From positions 749,403 to 813,402 of the forward strand of contig JAKVCX010000004.1 in assembly GCA_022448525.1 (NCBI GenBank): DNA of 64,000 bases. Direction: 5' to 3'. Shown in pieces: positions 58,974 through 64,000 of the stretch (position 1 is the first letter of the stretch; every line of letters starts with the position of its first letter). This DNA is from Tenacibaculum sp. (GTDB lineage Bacteria; Bacteroidota; Bacteroidia; Flavobacteriales; Flavobacteriaceae). The notes beneath the pieces are model-generated. The model was not told where the DNA came from. It did no database searches and saw only the letters and a list, made by a program, of their open reading frames with translations. A program made the translations under genes and the position numbers.

Positions 58974-58983
58974 AATATAAAAA

Positions 58984-60003
58984 ATGAAAGGAGTTTTATT
59001 AGTAAACTTAGGATCACCAGACAGTACAAATCCTAAAGATGTAAAAAAATATTTAGATGAGTTTTTAATGGACGAACGTGTTATTGACGTTCCTTATTGG
59101 TTAAGATCATTTCTTGTACGAGGAATTATCTTAAACACTCGACCGAAAAAATCGGCAGCAGCCTATCAAAAAATTTGGTGGGTAGAAGGTTCACCTCTAA
59201 TTGTTCTTTCAGAAAGATTGCAATCAAAAGTTCAAAATCAAACAGAATTACCTGTAGCCTTAGCGATGCGATATGGAAATCCATCTTTAAAATCTGGATT
59301 ACAGGAGCTATACGATAAAGGCGTTAAAGATGTTTTAATGATTCCTTTATATCCACAATTTGCAATGGCAACTACAGAAACGATTGTTGTGTTGGCAGAA
59401 GAATTAAGAAAAGAATTTTTCTCGGACATGAAAATAACAGACGTTCCTGCTTTTTACAACAAACCAGAGTATATCAAAGCTCTTTCAAACAGTATAAAAG
59501 ATTATTTATCTGACAAAGATTATGATCATATTATGTTCTCATATCATGGAGTTCCAGAACGTCATATTCGTAAATCAGATATTACAAAATCTCACTGTAA
59601 AATAGATGGAAGCTGTTGTAATACTCCTTCCAAAGCACACGAGTTTTGTTATAGACACCAATGTTTTCAAACTACCAAAAATGTTATTAACGAATTAGGT
59701 TTAGATGAAGATAAAGTTACAACTACCTTTCAATCTCGTTTAGGAGTTGACCCTTGGCTACAACCATATACGGACAGAACATTAGTTAAAAAAGCGGAAA
59801 AAGACGGAGTTAAGAAATTAGCAATCGTTACTCCTGCATTCGTTTCAGACTGTTTAGAAACCTTAGAGGAAATAGCCATGGAGGGTAAAGAAGAGTTTAT
59901 CGAAGCTGGTGGAGAAGAATTCCACACAGTACCTTGTATAAATGATAATGATGAGTGGGTAGCTGTTTTAGCGAAATGGATTAACGAGTTTAAAGAAAAT
60001 TAG
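58984..60003 (+). CDS. hemH: Ferrochelatase
   Basis: A 339-residue HemH that inserts Fe2+ into protoporphyrin IX. The signature is FSYHGVPERHIRKSD (catalytic His), with the N-terminal GVLLVNLGSPDSTNPKDVKK and C-terminal TVPCINDNDEWV. A Cys/His-rich stretch (HCKIDGSCCNTPSKAHEFCY, then RHQCF) follows, possibly an Fe-S or metal site as in some bacterial members. It is cytoplasmic or membrane-bound. It is followed by hemJ after 2 bases. Confidence 0.96.
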   Translation: MKGVLLVNLGSPDSTNPKDVKKYLDEFLMDERVIDVPYWLRSFLVRGIILNTRPKKSAAAYQKIWWVEGSPLIVLSERLQSKVQNQTELPVALAMRYGNPSLKSGLQELYDKGVKDVLMIPLYPQFAMATTETIVVLAEELRKEFFSDMKITDVPAFYNKPEYIKALSNSIKDYLSDKDYDHIMFSYHGVPERHIRKSDITKSHCKIDGSCCNTPSKAHEFCYRHQCFQTTKNVINELGLDEDKVTTTFQSRLGVDPWLQPYTDRTLVKKAEKDGVKKLAIVTPAFVSDCLETLEEIAMEGKEEFIEAGGEEFHTVPCINDNDEWVAVLAKWINEFKEN

Positions 60004-60005
60004 AC

Positions 60006-60605
60006 ATGGATTTTTTATACGTTAAATCACTTCATATTATTTTCGTAGTAACTTGGTTTGCTGGGTTATTTTACATTGTACGTCTTTTTATTTATCATGC
60101 AGAAGCTGAAAAAAAAGAAGAACCGGCAAAAGAAATACTCCAAACACAATATAAATTAATGGAAAAACGGCTTTGGTATATTATTACCTGGCCTTCTGCT
60201 GTTTTAGCCAGTATTTTTGCATTTTGGATGCTTATTGAAAACCCAGTTTATTTGGAAATGCCATGGATGCATGTGAAGTTATCATTTGTTTTAGCTCTTT
60301 ATTTTTATCATGGAAAATGTCATTCTATGTACAAACAACTTCAAAGAGATGAAGTAAAATACAGCTCGCTAAAACTTCGAATTTGGAACGAAGTAGCAAC
60401 AATCATTCTATTTGCTGTTGTATTTTTAGTTGTTCTAAAAAATGCAATTAATTGGATTTGGGGTGTTGTAGGAATCATTTTGGTTTCCGTGCTACTTATG
60501 ATGAGTGTTAGACTTTATAAAAAAATTAGAGCTAAAAAGAGTTGGGATAAGTATGAAAAAACATTAATTGAAAAGAATAAAGAAGATGATGGTAATTTGA
60601 GTTAA
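60006..60605 (+). CDS. hemJ: HemJ-like protoporphyrinogen IX oxidase
   Basis: A 199-residue membrane protein with about four helices. The N-terminus FLYVKSLHIIFVVTWFAGLF, with His10, matches HemJ (formerly CopD-related/UPF0093), and the third helix carries WMHVKLSFVLALYFYHGKCH. HemJ turns protoporphyrinogen IX into protoporphyrin IX. There is no hemG or hemY in the cluster, so this fills the step between hemF and hemH. The start is 2 bases after the hemH stop. Confidence 0.87.
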   Translation: MDFLYVKSLHIIFVVTWFAGLFYIVRLFIYHAEAEKKEEPAKEILQTQYKLMEKRLWYIITWPSAVLASIFAFWMLIENPVYLEMPWMHVKLSFVLALYFYHGKCHSMYKQLQRDEVKYSSLKLRIWNEVATIILFAVVFLVVLKNAINWIWGVVGIILVSVLLMMSVRLYKKIRAKKSWDKYEKTLIEKNKEDDGNLS

Positions 60606-60645
60606 TTATTTATCTTTCGCTTTTTAATTTTTAAATCCCCTAAAC

Positions 60646-61053
60646 ATGAAAAAATTCATTTTACTTTCATTTGTACTTATTTCTTTTATTTCTTGTTCTT
60701 CTGACAGTTCTTCTGATGGTGGAGATACAACCGATCCTGGACAAACATTAGACCCAATTATTGGTACTTGGAATTTATCAAAAGAAAATGGTTTCAATGT
60801 AAACTCTTGTTCAGCTCAAAGTAGATATGTATTTACGAATGATGGTAAATTTACCTTTACTCAATATAGTACCATAAATAATGAATGTACTTTAGACTCT
60901 CAAAACTCTTACAACGGAGAATGGACTAATAATGATGATGGAACATACTATATAAAAAGACATGGTTTTACATCTGGAACAGATGCTCCAATTAGTTTTG
61001 CCAATGATAATCAAGATATGATTATCGGAAAATTCACTTGGGCAAAACAATAA
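60646..61053 (+). CDS. Lipocalin-like lipoprotein
   Basis: A 135-residue lipoprotein with lipobox ISFISCSSDSSSDGG followed by a Ser/Asp/Gly/Thr spacer (acidic, surface-export-like). The domain starts DPIIGTWNLSKENGF, the GTW motif of the Bacteroidota lipocalin family, and has NDGKFTFTQYST and YNGEWTNNDDGTY. The two cysteines in the fold (NSCSAQ, NECTL) may form a disulfide. Ligand unknown. It is 40 bases after hemJ and probably a separate unit. Confidence 0.78.
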   Translation: MKKFILLSFVLISFISCSSDSSSDGGDTTDPGQTLDPIIGTWNLSKENGFNVNSCSAQSRYVFTNDGKFTFTQYSTINNECTLDSQNSYNGEWTNNDDGTYYIKRHGFTSGTDAPISFANDNQDMIIGKFTWAKQ

Positions 61054-61076
61054 AACCTAATAGAATAAAATGATAT

Positions 61077-61112
61077 AAAAGGATAAAGATTCGTTGTAAT
61101 TTTTATCCTTTT
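61077..61112. terminator. Likely bidirectional terminator overlapping the recR stop
   Basis: AAAAGGATAAA (61077-61087) pairs with TTTATCCTTTT (61102-61112) over a 14-base loop. It reaches into the last codons of recR, so it may serve both converging genes. Confidence 0.6.
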
Positions 61113-61720
61113 ATTGATTGTTCAAAAGGTATACGATTAATAATACTTCTACCTAGAGTTACTTCATCAGCATACTCTAACTCATCTCCTACAGAAATTC
61201 CTCTTGCAATAGTGGAGGTCGTTATATTATACTTTTCTATTTGTTTATAAATGTAGAAATTCGTGGTATCTCCTTCCATTGTAGAACTCAAAGCAAAAAT
61301 CAACTCCTTAACTTCTCCATTTTTAACTTTTTCTACCAAAGACTCGATATTCAAATTTTGAGGTCCCACTCCTTCTATTGGTGATATCTTTCCTCCTAAC
61401 ACATGATACAAACCTCGAAACTGACCTGTATTTTCAATTGCCATTACATCACGAATATCTTCAACAACACAAACCAATTCTTCCTTTCTATTAGGATTAC
61501 TACAAATATCACATAAGATTGTATCTGAAATATTATGGCATTTCCTGCATGATTTTACATCATTACGTAATTGCGTAAGTGCTTCGGCTAAATACTTTGT
61601 ATGGTCCTTTGGTTGCTTTAATAAATGTAACACCAATCGTAATGCAGTTCGCTTTCCTATCCCAGGTAACCTACTCACCTCGTTCACTGCATTTTCAAGA
61701 AGTTTTGAAGAAAAATCCAT
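61103..61720 (-). CDS. recR: Recombination protein RecR
   Basis: A 205-residue RecR, part of the RecFOR gap-repair system. The N-terminal helix-hairpin-helix is [20 protein letters not shown], the zinc finger [16 protein letters not shown], then the Toprim segment [15 protein letters not shown] and GRISPIEG-type [15 protein letters not shown]. Complete length. It converges with the lipocalin gene and is divergent from pepD. Confidence 0.96.
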   Translation of the reverse strand: MDFSSKLLENAVNEVSRLPGIGKRTALRLVLHLLKQPKDHTKYLAEALTQLRNDVKSCRKCHNISDTILCDICSNPNRKEELVCVVEDIRDVMAIENTGQFRGLYHVLGGKISPIEGVGPQNLNIESLVEKVKNGEVKELIFALSSTMEGDTTNFYIYKQIEKYNITTSTIARGISVGDELEYADEVTLGRSIINRIPFEQSIKG

Positions 61721-61798
61721 ATTGCGAAATTACAACAATCTACAAGAAGAGAAAAGATAAAACGCACTGTTGTCTTTGTTTGTTACTATCTTAAAATG

Positions 61799-61806
61799 TA
61801 CCTTTG
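61799..61806 (+). promoter_or_regulatory. Candidate -7 box of pepD
   Basis: TACCTTTG matches TAnnTTTG exactly, with TTG at 61780 (spacer 16) and 61776 (spacer 20) as possible -33 elements. It leaves a 24-base leader to the ATG 61831, supporting that start. Confidence 0.55.
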
Positions 61807-61830
61807 ATTCGTCAAATAAACTACAACAAG

Positions 61831-63294
61831 ATGAGCTTAGAAATTAGAGATATAGAACCAAAAGTTGTTTGGAATCACTTCGCAGATTTAAACGCTGTTC
61901 CTCGTCCTTCTAAAAAAGAAGAACGTGTAATTCAATTTATGGTAGACTTCGGAAAGAGGTTAAACCTTGAAACTTTTGTTGATAAAGTTGGTAATGTAAT
62001 CATCAAAAAACCAGCTACCGCTGGAATGGAAAATAGAAAAACCATTGTAATGCAAAGTCATTTAGACATGGTTCACCAAAAAAACGCAGACACAAATTTT
62101 GATTTTGATACTGAAGGAATCAAAATGTTCATAGATGGAGATTGGGTTAAAGCAGAAGGAACTACTTTAGGAGCAGATAATGGTTTAGGAGTTGCATCTA
62201 TAATGGCAGTTTTATCATCATCTGATATTGCTCATCCGGCAATTGAAGCTTTATTCACAATTGATGAAGAAACTGGAATGACTGGTGCTATGGGACTTGA
62301 AGGCGGAATTTTAACAGGAGAAATTCTATTAAACTTAGATACAGAAGAAGACGATGAAATTGGAATTGGTTGTGCAGGTGGTGTAGATATTACAGCAACT
62401 AGGTCTTATGAACTAGAGAAAACTCCAGAGAACACCATTGCATTTGAGCTTTCTGTAACTGGATTAAATGGCGGGCATTCTGGAATGGATATTCATAAAG
62501 GGTTAGGTAACGCCAACAAAATCATGAATCGTTTGTTATTTGATGGATTTACAAACTACGGTTTACGAATCTCTGAAATTAACGGTGGAAGTTTACGTAA
62601 TGCTATTCCTAGAGAAAGTTTTGCTACTGTTGTAATTGATACGGTTTCAAAAGAACCTTTCTTATTTGAATTAAATGAATTAATTAATGATATTACATCA
62701 GAGTTTTCTTCTTTAGAACCAAACTTGTCAATTGAATTAAAAGAAGTTTCATCTCCAGAATTTGTAATGGATTTAGGAGTTCAAATGGGATTAATAAAAT
62801 CGGTTTACGCAGCTTTAAATGGAGTATACAGAATGAGCCCTGATATTGCTGATTTAGTTGAAACTTCAAATAATATCGCTAGAGTTATAGTTAAAGACGG
62901 AGCAATTAAAATTGGTTGTTTAACTCGTTCTTCTTCTGAGACAAACAAATGGGATTTAGCCAACTCTTTACGTTCGACTTTTGAATTAGCTGGATTTGAT
63001 GTAGAGTTCTCTGGTTCTTATCCAGGATGGTTACCAAATATGAATTCAGATATTTTAAAAGTTTTAAAAAGTTTATATATTGAAATGAATAACGAAGAAC
63101 CACACGTTGCAGCTTGTCATGCTGGATTAGAATGTGGTATTTTGGGTCAAAATTATCCAGAGATGGACATGATTTCTTTTGGACCAAATATTCGAGGAGC
63201 TCACTCACCAGATGAAAGAGCTCAAATTTCATCAATGCAAAAATTTTGGAAGTTCTTATTAGAAATTCTTAAAAACATACCTAGTGCAAACTAG
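61831..63294 (+). CDS. pepD: Aminoacyl-histidine dipeptidase
   Basis: A 487-residue M20 family di-zinc peptidase splitting Xaa-His dipeptides such as carnosine-like substrates. Ligand segments are VMQSHLDMVHQK (His/Asp), GADNGLGVAS (bridging Asp), TIDEETGMTGA (Glu-Glu), NLDTEEDDEIGIG and the late HAGLECGIL. I start at ATG 61831 (MSLEIRDIEP); nine more in-frame codons at 61804 overlap the promoter's -7 box. It is single, and followed by a terminator. Confidence 0.93.
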   Translation: MSLEIRDIEPKVVWNHFADLNAVPRPSKKEERVIQFMVDFGKRLNLETFVDKVGNVIIKKPATAGMENRKTIVMQSHLDMVHQKNADTNFDFDTEGIKMFIDGDWVKAEGTTLGADNGLGVASIMAVLSSSDIAHPAIEALFTIDEETGMTGAMGLEGGILTGEILLNLDTEEDDEIGIGCAGGVDITATRSYELEKTPENTIAFELSVTGLNGGHSGMDIHKGLGNANKIMNRLLFDGFTNYGLRISEINGGSLRNAIPRESFATVVIDTVSKEPFLFELNELINDITSEFSSLEPNLSIELKEVSSPEFVMDLGVQMGLIKSVYAALNGVYRMSPDIADLVETSNNIARVIVKDGAIKIGCLTRSSSETNKWDLANSLRSTFELAGFDVEFSGSYPGWLPNMNSDILKVLKSLYIEMNNEEPHVAACHAGLECGILGQNYPEMDMISFGPNIRGAHSPDERAQISSMQKFWKFLLEILKNIPSAN

Positions 63295-63316
63295 TTGTAT
63301 TTCAACTACTACTTGT

Positions 63317-63349
63317 AAAAGCCATTCTATCAAAAGAATGGCTTTTTTT
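63317..63349 (+). terminator. Rho-independent terminator of pepD
   Basis: AAAAGCCATTCT / AGAATGGCTTTT hairpin with a T run, about 22 bases after the stop. Confidence 0.88.
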
Positions 63350-63497
63350 AATTATAATTAGCATTACTTCAATTTCGAAACATTAAAATTCAGAATTAAT
63401 TAAAAGATTAGCAAAATCCTTGAATTTAACATTTTCTAAAAAATTAAATTCTATCTTTATAATCCCTTACCAAGTTTAATTTAAAAACATAATGTTG

Positions 63498-64000
63498 ATG
63501 AAAAAATTGCTATCGACCTTGGTATTTGTGTCTTGCTGTTTCATATCATTTGCACAAAATCAATCTCTATTCGCAGAATTTGATCAAGCTGTTGGTCAAA
63601 ATAACACGCAACTTAGCTACGGTGTAGTTTATAAAGAGCGATATCGTAAGAAAATCAAGGATAACCATAACTTTTATCAAGATGAAAGTTTTAAAAAAGG
63701 AAGTCTAATTTACAAAAACGAAGTATTTGATAACATTAAAATCAAATATGAATTAGTTGATGATTTTATCGTAGTAAATCTTAAAAATCAAGATCAACTA
63801 ATTTCTATCATTCCAGAAAAATCGTTGATTCATTTATTTGTTATTGACAATTTACGCTTTGTTAATTGTGGTAATCAAGGTTTTTTACAAGAACTTTTAG
63901 TCAAAGACGGATTTGGAATCTACAAAAAGCATAAAAAGTTTAGTAAAGAGAATCGAGACGCCGATTATCGTTATCATACTTTTAGAAAAACAGAAAGTTT
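63498..64000 (+). CDS. Exported protein, N-terminal part (runs off the right edge)
   Basis: The frame is open from 63498 to the end of the window, 167 codons. An in-frame ATG two codons earlier (63492) is also possible. The product starts MKKLLSTLVFVSCCFISFAQ, a signal peptide, then NQSLFAEFDQAVGQNNTQLS and a beta-rich region (NIKIKYELVDDFIVVNLK, QLISIIPEKSLIHLFV). A short strand-helix-strand with VIDNLRFVNCG resembles the N-terminus of Bacteroidota TonB-linked or carboxypeptidase-regulatory proteins, but not strongly enough to name. The rest lies outside the window. Confidence 0.65.
   Translation, partial: MKKLLSTLVFVSCCFISFAQNQSLFAEFDQAVGQNNTQLSYGVVYKERYRKKIKDNHNFYQDESFKKGSLIYKNEVFDNIKIKYELVDDFIVVNLKNQDQLISIIPEKSLIHLFVIDNLRFVNCGNQGFLQELLVKDGFGIYKKHKKFSKENRDADYRYHTFRKTES

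Overview
The window is AT-rich DNA from a member of the Bacteroidota, most likely a marine Flavobacteriaceae of the Tenacibaculum type. The grounds are a C-terminal type IX secretion (T9SS) sorting domain at 14458-15210, many short-signal lipoproteins, flavobacterial -7 boxes (TAnnTTTG), few GG-rich ribosome-binding sites, and families typical of the group (DUF6249, DUF6263, DUF5117-type zinc protease, GlmU-like protein). Genus is inferred, not proven. No tRNA, rRNA, transposase, integrase or CRISPR array was seen.

Layout. 1-4850: 5' end of mnmA, a MORN-type repeat protein, a HEAT-like protein, then a cassette of three GG-leader, two-cysteine peptides with two tandem lipoproteins; every peptide gene has its own hairpin terminator and two share a duplicated upstream module. 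4850-11528: sterol-desaturase-like enzyme, YkgJ-type cysteine-cluster protein, argS, a REP-like inverted repeat, a membrane protein, lpd, an outer-membrane barrel and a LysM protein. 11561-13195: an accessory patch with a lone four-cysteine GG peptide, a possible short transcript and a truncated reading frame. 13196-28110: ordinary metabolic and envelope genes (GlmU-like, T9SS cargo, ankyrin, thioesterase, cyclase, fabH, MFS, htpG, transglutaminase, DUF885, propeller-NTF2 fusion). 28168-30324: an ECF sigma factor module with matching divergent promoters. 30419-40338: mechanosensitive-channel-sized membrane protein, peptidases M28 and M23, a large zinc protease, an epimerase, a DUF6263 protein and a 2-oxoacid dehydrogenase E2. 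40587-44367: a two-component system with a candidate binding repeat before both its own operon and a neighbouring lipoprotein operon. 44519-47712: cysC followed by a large SF2 helicase that carries two membrane segments. 47721-60605: a nearly complete protoporphyrin/heme gene set. 60646-64000: lipocalin-like lipoprotein, recR, pepD and the start of a secreted protein.

How the genes work together. hemA, a hemC-hemD fusion, hemB, hemL and hemE are read leftward with two small envelope genes among them; hemF lies at the left end behind a terminator; hemH and a hemJ-like oxidase are read rightward from the other side of hemA behind an AraC-type regulator. Together they cover glutamyl-tRNA to protoheme. 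Two regulatory circuits can be read directly from DNA: TGTAACC-N16-TGTCATA in both directions between the sigma factor and the DUF6249 gene, and TTAAC-N6-TTAAC repeats before the histidine-kinase operon and the serine-rich lipoprotein operon. The most unusual parts are the peptide/lipoprotein cassette (1757-4850) and the membrane-anchored helicase (45085-47712).
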